Assembly: GCA_027489375.1 (NCBI GenBank)
Contig: JAIXZW010000019.1
Span: 214,326-278,325, forward strand
DNA length: 64,000 bases
Source of the DNA: Paracoccaceae bacterium
GTDB lineage: Bacteria > Pseudomonadota > Alphaproteobacteria > Rhodobacterales > Rhodobacteraceae
Direction: 5' to 3'
The translations under genes were made by a program, and so were the position numbers. A model generated the notes under the pieces. The model was given only the letters and a program-made list of their open reading frames with translations. It was not told the origin of the DNA and searched no databases. This document shows, one piece after another, positions 7,818-17,619 of this stretch; the first letter of the stretch is position 1, and every line of letters begins with the position of its first letter.

Positions 7818-10076
7818 GTGGGGATGGAACAACTGCCCACCAAAGACCAGATCCGCCAGTGGATCGCCGAAAACCCGCAGCTCGGGGCCAAGCGCGACAT
7901 CGCCAAGGCCTTCGGCATCAAGGGGGCGGCGCGCATCGAGTTGAAACGCATCCTGCGCGAGCTGGAGGATGAGGGTGGCGTGGTCAAGAAGCGCCGCGCC
8001 TATCGCGAGGCGGGGACGCTGCCGCCGGTGACGCTGCTTACGGTGCTGCCGCCCGATGCGGCGGGCGACCTTTTCCTGCGTCCGATGGAATGGCAGGGCG
8101 AGGGGGATGCCCCGCGCATCCTGTTCATCCCGAAAAAGGGCGATCCGGCGCTGGGAGCGGGGGACCGCATCCTTGGGCGTTTGGCCAAGGTCGATCTGGA
8201 CGATTACGAATACGAGGCGCGGCTGATCCGCCAGTTGGGCAGCAACCCCACCCGCGTGCTGGGCATCTTCCGCGCCGAAACCGAAGGCGGGCGGATCGTT
8301 CCCATCGACAAGGGGGCCGACAAGGAATGGCGCGTGGCGCGCGATTTCACGGCAGGCGCGCGCGATGGCGAATTGGTCGAGGCCGAGCAGACGGGACCGA
8401 AGCGCCTGGGTCTGCCGCAGGCGCGGATCATCACGCGGCTGGGTGATCCGATGGGACCGCGTGCGGTCAGCCTGATCGCCATCCACCAGCATGGCATCCC
8501 CGACCAGTTTCCCGATGCCGTCCTTGCCGAAGCGGATGCGGCCAAGCCCGCGCCGATGGGCCAGCGCGAGGATTTGCGCGATCTGCCGCTTGTCACCATC
8601 GACCCGTCCGATGCCCGCGACCATGACGACGCGGTCTATGCCGAGGCCGACACCGACACCGCCAACCCGGGCGGGCATATCGTCTGGGTGGCGATTGCCG
8701 ATGTGGCGCATTACGTGCGCCCCGGATCGAAGCTTGACCGCGAGGCGAGGAAGCGCGGCAACTCGACCTATTTCCCCGACCGTGTGGTGCCGATGCTGCC
8801 CGATACGCTTTCGGGTGATCTTTGCAGCCTGCACGAAGGGGTGGACCGGCCCTGCCTTGCCGTTCGGATGAAGCTGGACGTGGACGGGGTGAAGATCGGG
8901 CACCGTTTCGTGCGGGGCATGATGCGCTCGGTCGCCTCGTTGCATTACGGCGAGGTGCAGGAGGCTGCCGATGGCCGCCCGAACCCGCGCTGTGCCGCAT
9001 TGATGGGGCGGGTGATCGCGCCGCTTTATGCCGCCTATGAGGCGGCGAAGAAGGCACGCGCGGTGCGCCAGCCGCTCGACCTCGACCTGCCGGAGCGCAA
9101 GATCGTGCTGTCCGAGGAGGGCAAGGTCCTGTCGGTCGATTTCCGCGAACGCTTCGACGCGCACAAGCTGATCGAAGAGTTCATGATCCTGGCCAACGTG
9201 GCCGCAGCCGAGGAATTGACGCGGTTGAAGAAGCCGCTTCTCTTCCGCGTGCATGAAGAGCCGAGCATCGAAAAGCTGGATGCGCTGCGCGAGGTGGCCG
9301 AGGCTTCGGGCTTCAGCCTTGCCAAGGGGCAGGTTCTGAAGACGGCGCATCTGAACCGGCTGCTGTCGCAGGCCGAGGGGACGGAGTTCGACGAGCTTTT
9401 GAACATCACCACGCTGCGGTCGATGACGCAGGCCTATTACCACCCGCAGAATTTCGGGCATTTCGGGTTGGCGCTGCGGAGTTATGCGCATTTCACCTCG
9501 CCCATCCGGCGGTATTCGGACCTGATCGTGCATCGGGCGCTGGTCGCGGGGCATGGCTGGGGCGATGACGGGCTTTCGGCGCAGGATATCGAGGCGCTGG
9601 AAGAGACGGCGAAGCTGATTTCCGATGCGGAGCGCCGGTCGATGGCGGCGGAGCGGGATACGACCGACCGTTACCTTGCCGCCTATCTGTCCGACCGCGT
9701 GGGGGCGGAATTCGCGGGGCGGATTTCGGGTGTGCAGCGGTTCGGCGTCTTCGTGAAGCTGGACGAGACGGGGGCGGACGGGTTGATCCCGATCCGCGAT
9801 CTGGGGCGCGAGTTCTTCCATTACGATCAGGACAGCCAGACGCTGATGGGGGCCGATACGGGGCTGACCATCGGCATCGGGCAGCGCGTGACCGTGCGGC
9901 TGTCCGAGGCGATACCCGTGACCGGCGGGCTGGTGCTGGAATTGCTGACGCTGGAGGGCGACGCCCTGCCGCAGGGCAAGGCGGGGCCGCGCGGGCGCTA
10001 TGCCCCGCGCAAACCGGGGAAGTTCGCCGCCAAGGAGCGCAAGGTGAAGCGCAAGGTCGAACGCAAGCGGCGGTAG
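7818..10076 (+). CDS. rnr: Ribonuclease R
   Basis: RNB catalytic motifs (TIDPSDARDHDDAVYAE, FTSPIRRYSDLIVHRAL), S1 domain and basic C-terminus KRKVERKRR; alternative ATG at 7824. Confidence 0.96.
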   Translation: MGMEQLPTKDQIRQWIAENPQLGAKRDIAKAFGIKGAARIELKRILRELEDEGGVVKKRRAYREAGTLPPVTLLTVLPPDAAGDLFLRPMEWQGEGDAPRILFIPKKGDPALGAGDRILGRLAKVDLDDYEYEARLIRQLGSNPTRVLGIFRAETEGGRIVPIDKGADKEWRVARDFTAGARDGELVEAEQTGPKRLGLPQARIITRLGDPMGPRAVSLIAIHQHGIPDQFPDAVLAEADAAKPAPMGQREDLRDLPLVTIDPSDARDHDDAVYAEADTDTANPGGHIVWVAIADVAHYVRPGSKLDREARKRGNSTYFPDRVVPMLPDTLSGDLCSLHEGVDRPCLAVRMKLDVDGVKIGHRFVRGMMRSVASLHYGEVQEAADGRPNPRCAALMGRVIAPLYAAYEAAKKARAVRQPLDLDLPERKIVLSEEGKVLSVDFRERFDAHKLIEEFMILANVAAAEELTRLKKPLLFRVHEEPSIEKLDALREVAEASGFSLAKGQVLKTAHLNRLLSQAEGTEFDELLNITTLRSMTQAYYHPQNFGHFGLALRSYAHFTSPIRRYSDLIVHRALVAGHGWGDDGLSAQDIEALEETAKLISDAERRSMAAERDTTDRYLAAYLSDRVGAEFAGRISGVQRFGVFVKLDETGADGLIPIRDLGREFFHYDQDSQTLMGADTGLTIGIGQRVTVRLSEAIPVTGGLVLELLTLEGDALPQGKAGPRGRYAPRKPGKFAAKERKVKRKVERKRR

Positions 10077-10224
10077 TCCGCTTCGCCCTCTCACGAGAGG
10101 ATTTGCGTTTTGCGGCTGGCCTGACCCCGTTGCCATGACGGGGCGCGATATCTGCATGCGCGGGATATTATTTCCCTCGCCCCGCCTTTCCTGTCACCAA
10201 AGGGCAAGACAGACGGAGTGCGCC

Positions 10225-11400
10225 ATGAGCTTCCACCCCACCGCAGAATATGACGATCTCCGGCACGGGGTCGCCGCGGTCTGTGCCGGATTTCCGGGCA
10301 GTTATTGGCGCGATCTGGATGCGCGGCGGGCTTATCCCGAAGCGTTCGTGGCAGCGCTGATGCGCGAAGGCTGGCTTGGCGCGATGATCCCCGAAGCCTA
10401 TGGCGGATCGGGACTGAACCTGACGGCGGCTGCGGTGATCCTTGAGGAAATCCACCGGCAGGGGTGCAATGCGGCGGCGTGCCATGCGCAGATGTATACG
10501 ATGGGCACGGTGTTGCGGCACGGGTCCGAGGCGCAGAAACGCCGCTACCTGCCGGAGATCGCGGCGGGCCGGTTGCGGTTGCAGGCCTTTGGCGTGACCG
10601 AACCGACCAGCGGGACCGACACGCTGTCGCTGCAAACCACGGCGCGGCGGGACGGGGACAGTTGGGTCATCAACGGCCAGAAGCTCTGGACCAGTCGGGC
10701 AGAGCATTCCGACCTCATGGTGCTGCTGGCGCGGACTACGCCACGCGATCAGGCGGCATCGCGGACGGACGGGCTTTCGGTGTTTCTGGTCGATCTGCGG
10801 GGGCTGGTGGGGAATGGCATCACCATCCGGCCCATCCGCACGATGATGAACCATGCCACGACCGAGGTGTTCTTCGAGGAGGTCCGCATTCCCGCCGATG
10901 CGCTGGTGGGGGAGGAGGGCAAGGGGTTCCGTTATATCCTGTCGGGGATGAATTCCGAACGCATCCTGATTGCCGCCGAATGCATCGGTGACGCGAAATG
11001 GTTCATCGAAAAGGGCGCGGCCTATGCCCGCGAGCGCAAGGTCTTCGGCGCGCCGATCGGGAAGAACCAGGGGGTGCAGTTCCCGCTTGCCAAGGCATAC
11101 GCGCATATGCTGGCCGCCGAGGCCATCGTCTACCGCGCGGCAGGCAGCTATGACGCGGGCGAAAATCCGGGGGTCGAGGCGAACACCGCCAAGATGCTGG
11201 CCGCGGATGCAAGCTGGGAGGCGGCGGAAGCCTGTCTGCAAACCCACGGCGGTTTCGGCTTTGCCGAGGAATACGATGTCGAGCGCAAGTTCCGCGAGGC
11301 GCGGCTTTATCAGGTGGCCCCGATCAGCACCAACCTGATCCTGTGCTACATCGCCGAGCAGGTGCTCGGCCTGCCGAAAAGCTACGGGGCGGGGGCATGA
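10225..11400 (+). CDS. Acyl-CoA dehydrogenase
   Basis: Motifs FGVTEPTSGTD, WVINGQKLWTS, CLQTHGGFGFAEEYDVERKFREARLYQVAPISTNLI. Confidence 0.93.
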   Translation: MSFHPTAEYDDLRHGVAAVCAGFPGSYWRDLDARRAYPEAFVAALMREGWLGAMIPEAYGGSGLNLTAAAVILEEIHRQGCNAAACHAQMYTMGTVLRHGSEAQKRRYLPEIAAGRLRLQAFGVTEPTSGTDTLSLQTTARRDGDSWVINGQKLWTSRAEHSDLMVLLARTTPRDQAASRTDGLSVFLVDLRGLVGNGITIRPIRTMMNHATTEVFFEEVRIPADALVGEEGKGFRYILSGMNSERILIAAECIGDAKWFIEKGAAYARERKVFGAPIGKNQGVQFPLAKAYAHMLAAEAIVYRAAGSYDAGENPGVEANTAKMLAADASWEAAEACLQTHGGFGFAEEYDVERKFREARLYQVAPISTNLILCYIAEQVLGLPKSYGAGA

Positions 11401-12518
11401 GCCGCGATCTGGAGGGGGTGCTTGTCGTCTCGCTCGAGCAGGCGGTGGCGGCACCGCTGGCCACGGCACGGCTGGCCGATGCGGGTGCGCGGGTGATCAA
11501 GGTCGAGCGGCCCGAAGGGGATTTCGCACGCGGTTACGACCGGCTGGTGCATGGCGAAAGCGCCTATTTCGTCTGGATCAACCGCGGGAAAGAGTCGATC
11601 TGCCTTGACCTGCGGCAGGGGGATGATCTGGCGCTGCTCCGGCGGATGGTCGGGAAGGCTGATGTCTTCGTGCAGAACCTTGCCCCCGGTGCGGCGGATC
11701 GGCTGGGCGTGGGGGCCGAGGCGATGCGGGCGGCGCATCCGGCGCTGATCTATGTGTCGATTTCCGGCTATGGCGAGGACGGGCCTTATCGTGACGCCAA
11801 GGCCTATGACATGCTGATCCAAGGCGAAAGCGGGCTGTTGTCGATCAACGGCACGCCCGAGGGTGCGGCGCGGGTGGGGATTTCGGTCTGCGACATCGCG
11901 GCGGGCGAGACGGCCTTTGCGGGGGTGTTGCAATCCCTGATCGCACGCGGACGGACGGGGCAGGGGCGGCTGGTCGAGGTGTCGCTGTTCCATACGATGG
12001 CCGACTGGATGAACGTGCCTTATCTGCAAGCCGCCTATGGCGGGGCGGCCCCCGCGCGGGTGGGCGTGCGGCATCCGTCGATTGCGCCCTATGGGGCATT
12101 CGCCTGCGCGGACGGGCGCGAGGTGTTGATGGCGGTGCAGAGCGACCGCGAGTGGGTGGCGCTGGCCGCGCAGGTGTTGGGACGGCCCGAATTGGGGCAG
12201 GACCCGCGCTACGCGACGAACGTGGCCCGCGTCGCGCATCGGGCCGAGGTCGAGGCGATGATCGCGCCGGTTCTGGCCACGCATGACCGCGAGGCGGCGG
12301 TTCGTCTGCTGGAGGCGGCGGGCATCGCCTGCGGGCGGGTGTCGGACCTGACGGATTTGCAGGCGCATCCGCAGGCGCGGCATGTGACGGTGGACAGCCC
12401 CACCGGCCCCGTCACGATGATGGGGCGCGGGGTGCGTTTTGCCGATGGCGGGATCGGCACGGGGCCAGTGCCAGCGAAGGGGCAGCATGGCGCGGCGTTG
12501 CGTCAGGAGTTTTCATAA
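11397..12518 (+). CDS. CaiB/BaiF family (type III) CoA-transferase
   Basis: VVSLEQAVAAPLATARLADAGARVIKVERPEGDFARGYD; ATGA overlap with the upstream gene. Confidence 0.93.
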   Translation: MSRDLEGVLVVSLEQAVAAPLATARLADAGARVIKVERPEGDFARGYDRLVHGESAYFVWINRGKESICLDLRQGDDLALLRRMVGKADVFVQNLAPGAADRLGVGAEAMRAAHPALIYVSISGYGEDGPYRDAKAYDMLIQGESGLLSINGTPEGAARVGISVCDIAAGETAFAGVLQSLIARGRTGQGRLVEVSLFHTMADWMNVPYLQAAYGGAAPARVGVRHPSIAPYGAFACADGREVLMAVQSDREWVALAAQVLGRPELGQDPRYATNVARVAHRAEVEAMIAPVLATHDREAAVRLLEAAGIACGRVSDLTDLQAHPQARHVTVDSPTGPVTMMGRGVRFADGGIGTGPVPAKGQHGAALRQEFS

Positions 12519-12533
12519 CCAAGGGGGTCCGGC

Positions 12534-13475
12534 ATGGAACGGCATCTGATCACGGCGGCGGCGCAGATGGGACCGATTGCGCGGTCCGAAACCCGTGCCG
12601 ATACGGTGCGGCGTCTGGTCGAGATGATGCGCGAGGCCAAGGCGCGGGGGGCGGAACTGGTCGTCTTTACTGAGCTTGCGCTGACCACGTTCTTTCCGCG
12701 CTGGATGATCGAGGACGAGGCGGAGCTTGATACATTTTACGAGGCCGAGATGCCCTCGGCCGCGACGCAGCCGTTGTTTGACGAGGCGAAGCGGCTGGGG
12801 ATCGGCTTCAACCTCGGCTATGCCGAGCTGGTGGTGGAAGGCGGGGTGAAGCGGCGGTTCAACACCTCGATCCTTGTGGATGCCACGGGGCGGATCATCG
12901 GGAAATACCGCAAGGTGCATCTGCCCGGCCATGACGTGCCGCAGGCGGGGCGGGCGTTCCAGCATCTGGAGAAGCGGTATTTCGAGCCGGGGAACCTTGG
13001 CTTTCCCGTCTTTCGCGGGTTCGGCGGGGTGATGGGAATGGCGATCTGCAATGACAGGCGCTGGCCCGAAACCTATCGCGTCATGGGGTTGCAGGGGGTG
13101 GACATGGTCATGCTGGGTTACAACACGCCCTTTGACCATACGGGGGATGAGGCTGTGAACAGTCTGACGCTGTTCCACAACCACCTGTCGATGCAGGCGG
13201 GGGCTTACCAGAACGCGACATGGGTCGTCGGCACCGCGAAATGCGGGACCGAGGAGGGGTCGAAGATGGGCGGCCAAAGCGTGATCGTCGCACCCTCGGG
13301 CGAGATCGTGGCGCAGGCGGTGACGGTCGGGGACGAGGTGATCACCGCGAAATGCGATCTCGACATGGGGCGCATCTACAAAGAAACGATCTTCAATTTC
13401 GCCCGCCACCGCAGGCCGGAACATTACCGGCTGATCACCGAGCGGACGGGGGCGATCCTGCCGCCCGAGGTCTGA
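12534..13475 (+). CDS. N-carbamoyl-D-amino-acid hydrolase-like carbon-nitrogen hydrolase
   Basis: Nitrilase-fold triad: VVFTELALTTFFPRW (Glu), GKYRKVHLPGHD (Lys), AICNDRRWPE (Cys). NLGYAELVVEGGVKRRFNTSILVD and FQHLEKRYFEPG match the remembered D-carbamoylase sequence. Confidence 0.85.
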   Translation: MERHLITAAAQMGPIARSETRADTVRRLVEMMREAKARGAELVVFTELALTTFFPRWMIEDEAELDTFYEAEMPSAATQPLFDEAKRLGIGFNLGYAELVVEGGVKRRFNTSILVDATGRIIGKYRKVHLPGHDVPQAGRAFQHLEKRYFEPGNLGFPVFRGFGGVMGMAICNDRRWPETYRVMGLQGVDMVMLGYNTPFDHTGDEAVNSLTLFHNHLSMQAGAYQNATWVVGTAKCGTEEGSKMGGQSVIVAPSGEIVAQAVTVGDEVITAKCDLDMGRIYKETIFNFARHRRPEHYRLITERTGAILPPEV

Positions 13476-13606
13476 AGCGGAGTGTATCTTGTGCACTGAC
13501 CGGGGATCATTGGCGAAAGCAGATATCTCGCAGGCGCATGGATCAGGTCGGGGCCGTGCCCGTTGCGCATTTCCCAACGGGTAAACACCTAGAAAGCTTG
13601 GAGATT

Positions 13607-13641
13607 CGGCCCCGTGCGATGTTGCGCGGGGCCGGTTTGTT
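13607..13641 (+). terminator. Probable intrinsic terminator
   Basis: CGGCCCCGTGC-GATGTT-GCGCGGGGCCG stem followed by GTTTGTTTA. Confidence 0.55.
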
Positions 13642-13736
13642 TATGCGCTGCGGAATTTTCGGTATGCAAAATCCGCTTTGTGGCGGGCGGCTTCCATGTC
13701 TCAATCGCGGTAACAAGATAACAGCGGGGGTGTGGG

Positions 13737-15836
13737 ATGATACGTGTCGGTGTCGATGTCGGCGGGACGTTCACGGACCTTGTGCTTGAACAGGTCGAAG
13801 CGGGCGGCAGGCAGCGGGTGTTCACGCACAAGGTGTCGTCCACCATCGCGGACCAGTCGATCGCGGTGGTGCAGGGCGTGGTCGAGTTGTGCGCCATCGC
13901 GGGCGTGCAGCCGTCACAGATCGACGCGCTGTTCCACGGCACCACGGTTGCCACCAACATCGTCATCGAACGCAACGGGGCCGAGGTGGGGATGATCACC
14001 ACGCGCGGTTTCCGTGACATCCTGCACATGGGGCGGCACAAGCGGCCGCATAACTTCAGCCTGCAATTCGATGTGCCGTGGCAAAGCGCGCCCCTGATCA
14101 AGCGGCGCAACCGGATCGTGGTGGACGAACGCGTCCTGCCGCCGAGCGGTCGGGTGGAAACCGCGCTGGCGCTGGATCAGGTCGAGCAGGCGGCGGAACT
14201 GTTCGCCGAGCGCGGGCTGGATGCCGTGATGATCGGGTTCCTGTATTCCTTCCTCAATCCCGATCACGAGATGAAGGCGGCGGAGATCGTGCGGCGGGTG
14301 CTGCCGGATGCATTTGTCTGCACCTCGTCCGAAGTGGTGAATACGATCCGCGAATACGAGCGGTTCTCGACCGCCGCGATGAACGCCTATATCGGGCCGA
14401 AGGTGGCGCGGTATCTGGACAACCTGAAGCGGCGTCTGGCCGAGGCGGGGGTGAGCGCCTATGTCCGCATCATGCAGTCGAACGGTGGCGTGACCACGGT
14501 GGAACAGGCGAGCCGCAACCCCGTGGGGCTGCTGCTGTCCGGTCCTGCGGGCGGGGTGATCGGCGGGCGCTGGACGGGCGAGGCCTGCGACCAGCGCGAG
14601 ATCATCACCATCGACATCGGCGGAACGTCGGCGGACATCAGCGTGATCCGTGGCGGAGAGCTGACGATCAAGAATCCGCGTGACACCGAGGTTGCGCACA
14701 TGCCCGTGCTGGTGCCGATGATCGACATCGACGCCATCGGCGCGGGGGGCGGGTCCATCGCCTATGTCGACAGCGGCGGCGCGTTCCGTGTCGGGCCGAA
14801 ATCGGCGGGGGCCGAACCGGGACCGGCTTGCTACGGGCGGGGCGGCACGCAGCCCACGGTGACGGATGCGCAGGTGGTTCTCGGACGGCTTGACCCCGAG
14901 CATTTCCTTGGCGGCGGATTGCACATCGACGCGGCGCTGTCGGAGCAGGCGATCCGCACCCATCTGGCGGAACCTTTGGGTTTGAGCGTGAAGGATGCCG
15001 CGTTGGGCGTGTTGCGGATCATCAACAACAACATGGCGCTGGCGATTGCTTCGAACTCGGTCGCTCGGGGGATAGATCCGCGCAATTACAGCCTGATGGC
15101 ATTCGGCGGGGCGGGGCCGCTGCATGGTGTGGCGCTGGGCCAGATGATCGCGGCCAAGAACGTGATCGCGCCGCTGCATCCCGGCATCACGGCGGCGATG
15201 GGGCTTTTGGTGACGGAGCCGCGCTACGAATTCACGCAGTCGTCGCTGACGATCCTTCAATCGGGGACGGAGGCGGATTTCGCCACGGTCAATGCGGTGT
15301 TCGACCGTTTGCAGGCGGAAGCGGCGGCGCAACTGGCGGCGGACGGGATCGCCCCCGAGGGGCAGCGGTTCGAGCGGGTCGCGGAATGCCGCTATGTCGG
15401 GCAAGGGTTCGAATTGCGGGTGGCGGTGCCCGAGGGTCCGTTCACCGCCGCGACGGCGCAAGAGATGGCGCGGCGCTTCTTTGCCGTGCATCGCACCGAA
15501 TACGGGCATGCCTTCGAGGATCAGGGCGTGCAGATGGTGACGCTGCGGGTGATCGGTTCGTCCCTGTCGGACACGCTGCGCTTGCCGCTGCTGGACAAGG
15601 GCGGGCGGCGCAATCCTTCGGAGGCGGCGCTTTACGCGCGGCCCACCACCTTTGACGATGGCGAGACGATCCAGACGCCGCGTTTCGACAGGCTGAAACT
15701 GCGGGCGCAGGATATCGTCGTCGGGCCTGCGGTGATCGTGCAGCAGAATTCCACCACCATCGTGCCGCCGGGCTTTGCCGCGACGGTGATGAAACTCGGC
15801 GATCTGGTGATCGCCCGTGCGACCGAGGGGGCCTGA
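13737..15836 (+). CDS. hyuA: Hydantoinase/oxoprolinase family protein, HyuA-type subunit (pair 1)
   Basis: GVDVGGTFTDLVLE; FHGTTVATNIVIERNG; TIDIGGTSADISVI; GAEPGPACYGRGGTQPTVTDAQVVLGRL. Confidence 0.93.
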   Translation: MIRVGVDVGGTFTDLVLEQVEAGGRQRVFTHKVSSTIADQSIAVVQGVVELCAIAGVQPSQIDALFHGTTVATNIVIERNGAEVGMITTRGFRDILHMGRHKRPHNFSLQFDVPWQSAPLIKRRNRIVVDERVLPPSGRVETALALDQVEQAAELFAERGLDAVMIGFLYSFLNPDHEMKAAEIVRRVLPDAFVCTSSEVVNTIREYERFSTAAMNAYIGPKVARYLDNLKRRLAEAGVSAYVRIMQSNGGVTTVEQASRNPVGLLLSGPAGGVIGGRWTGEACDQREIITIDIGGTSADISVIRGGELTIKNPRDTEVAHMPVLVPMIDIDAIGAGGGSIAYVDSGGAFRVGPKSAGAEPGPACYGRGGTQPTVTDAQVVLGRLDPEHFLGGGLHIDAALSEQAIRTHLAEPLGLSVKDAALGVLRIINNNMALAIASNSVARGIDPRNYSLMAFGGAGPLHGVALGQMIAAKNVIAPLHPGITAAMGLLVTEPRYEFTQSSLTILQSGTEADFATVNAVFDRLQAEAAAQLAADGIAPEGQRFERVAECRYVGQGFELRVAVPEGPFTAATAQEMARRFFAVHRTEYGHAFEDQGVQMVTLRVIGSSLSDTLRLPLLDKGGRRNPSEAALYARPTTFDDGETIQTPRFDRLKLRAQDIVVGPAVIVQQNSTTIVPPGFAATVMKLGDLVIARATEGA

Positions 15837-15840
15837 GATC

Positions 15841-17616
15841 ATGTCCAAGACCATAGATCCGATCACGCTTCAGGTTATCGGCGGGGCGCTTCATGCCATC
15901 GCCGAGCAGATGGGGAACGTGCTGTATCGCATGTCCTATTCGTCGATCATCCGCGAAAGCCAGGACCTTGGCGCGGGGTTGTTCGATCTGGATTACAACA
16001 CGCTGTGCGAAAGCGATTCCACGCCGATGCACATCGGGTCGATCCCCGGTTACATGCGCGGGATCGAGAAGAGCATCCCCAAGAGCGACTGGCGCGAGGG
16101 GGATGTTGTGATCCACAACCACCCCTATTACGGTGCCAGCCATTCGCCCGACATCGGGATTGTCATGCCGATCTTCTACCGTGGCGAACTGGTCGGCTTT
16201 TCGGCCAATACGGCGCACCATCTGGATATCGGGGCGGCGACGCCGGGGCTGATCATCGACGTGCCGGATGTCTTTGCCGAAGGGATGCTTCTGAACGGGT
16301 TGAAGCTGTTCGAGGCGGGAAAGCGCAATGACACGCTGTGGCGCTACATCAGCGGCAATACGCGGGTGCCGGGTCTGGTGATGCGCGACCTTGAAGCGCA
16401 GATCGCCTCGGCCGAGTTGGGGGTGAAGCGGTATTGCGAGTTGATGGACACCTATGGCCGCGACACGGTGGAACAGGCCGCCAAGCAGTTGATGGATTAT
16501 TCGGAAACCATGCTGCGGCGCGAGATCGCAAAGATACCCGATGGCGACTATACCGCCGAGGGGTTCATGGATGACGACGGCCGCACGCGCGGGGTGCGCC
16601 TGCCGATCAAGGTGACGGTGCGGGTGCGGGGCGATGATGTGGAGGTCGACCTTACGGGGTCGTCGCCGCAGGTGCCCACGGCGTTCAACGTGCCTTTCGA
16701 GGGGTCGACCAAGGTTGCCTGCTACTTTGCCTTCCGTGCGCTGCTTCTGGATACCTATACGCATCAGGAATACATCCCGCAGAACGAGGGGTCGTTCCGC
16801 CCGGTCAAGGTGACGGCGCCGCTCGGGTCGATCTTCAACCCCATAGCACCTGCCGCCTGCGAGGCGCGGTTCAACCAGATACAGCGCGTGGTCGATCTGA
16901 TCATCAAGGCGCTGGCGCCCGTGTTGCCCGACAAATGCACCGCCGGAAACGCGGCCTGCCTGTCGTTCGCCTCTTACTCGGGGCTTCGGGACAACGGGGA
17001 CTATTGGGTGCTGATCGAGGTGAACGAAGCCGCGATGGGCGCACGTCCGCGTTCGGACGGGCCGGATACGATCGAGGAATTGATGCGGAATACGCGCAAC
17101 AACCCGCTGGAAGACCTTGGCATGCATCTGCCGATGATCTGCGACCGCTACGAAATCCGCGACGATGTGTTCCCCGGTGCGGGGGAATATCGCGGCGGGA
17201 TGGGCGTAGTGAAATCGCAGCGATTCCTGACGCCGGGGTTCATGACGCATGAGAGCGACCGCAACGAGGACACGCCTTGGGGCATTTTCGGCGGGCATGA
17301 GGGGGCGACCGCCATCGTGCGGATCGAAAACCCCGTGAGCGGCGCGCCTGCGCGGGACGTGGACGCGAAATTCTCGGGGATGCGCGCCGAGTTGGGGGAT
17401 GTCGTGACCTATCTGTCGCCCTGCGGCGGCGGCTACGGCCATCCGCTGAACCGCGATCCAGCCAAGGTGCTGGATGATCTTCTGGACGGATACATCACGC
17501 CCGATCACGCGCGGGAGGTTTACGGGGTGGTCTTCCAGCCGGTGAAGAACGGCTATGGCTGGGGTCTGGACGCTGCCGCAACAGATGCGCTGCGGGCGCG
17601 GATGCGGGCTGCGTAA
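15841..17616 (+). CDS. hyuB: Hydantoinase/oxoprolinase family protein, HyuB-type subunit (pair 1)
   Basis: DPITLQVIGGALHAIAEQMG; VIHNHPYYGASHSPDIG; CGGGYGHPLNRDPAKVLDD. Confidence 0.93.
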   Translation: MSKTIDPITLQVIGGALHAIAEQMGNVLYRMSYSSIIRESQDLGAGLFDLDYNTLCESDSTPMHIGSIPGYMRGIEKSIPKSDWREGDVVIHNHPYYGASHSPDIGIVMPIFYRGELVGFSANTAHHLDIGAATPGLIIDVPDVFAEGMLLNGLKLFEAGKRNDTLWRYISGNTRVPGLVMRDLEAQIASAELGVKRYCELMDTYGRDTVEQAAKQLMDYSETMLRREIAKIPDGDYTAEGFMDDDGRTRGVRLPIKVTVRVRGDDVEVDLTGSSPQVPTAFNVPFEGSTKVACYFAFRALLLDTYTHQEYIPQNEGSFRPVKVTAPLGSIFNPIAPAACEARFNQIQRVVDLIIKALAPVLPDKCTAGNAACLSFASYSGLRDNGDYWVLIEVNEAAMGARPRSDGPDTIEELMRNTRNNPLEDLGMHLPMICDRYEIRDDVFPGAGEYRGGMGVVKSQRFLTPGFMTHESDRNEDTPWGIFGGHEGATAIVRIENPVSGAPARDVDAKFSGMRAELGDVVTYLSPCGGGYGHPLNRDPAKVLDDLLDGYITPDHAREVYGVVFQPVKNGYGWGLDAAATDALRARMRAA

Positions 17617-17619
17617 GCG

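Noticed and set aside
7467-10157. 896-aa minus-strand ORF opposite RNase R, and similar long antisense ORFs (15442-18444 -, 18610-21150 -, 53801-57190 +, 13914-15866 -, 45919-48444 +)
   Set aside because: Shadow ORFs of high-GC genes. Their translations are Arg/His/Asp-rich and resemble no family, while the opposite strand encodes clear conserved proteins.
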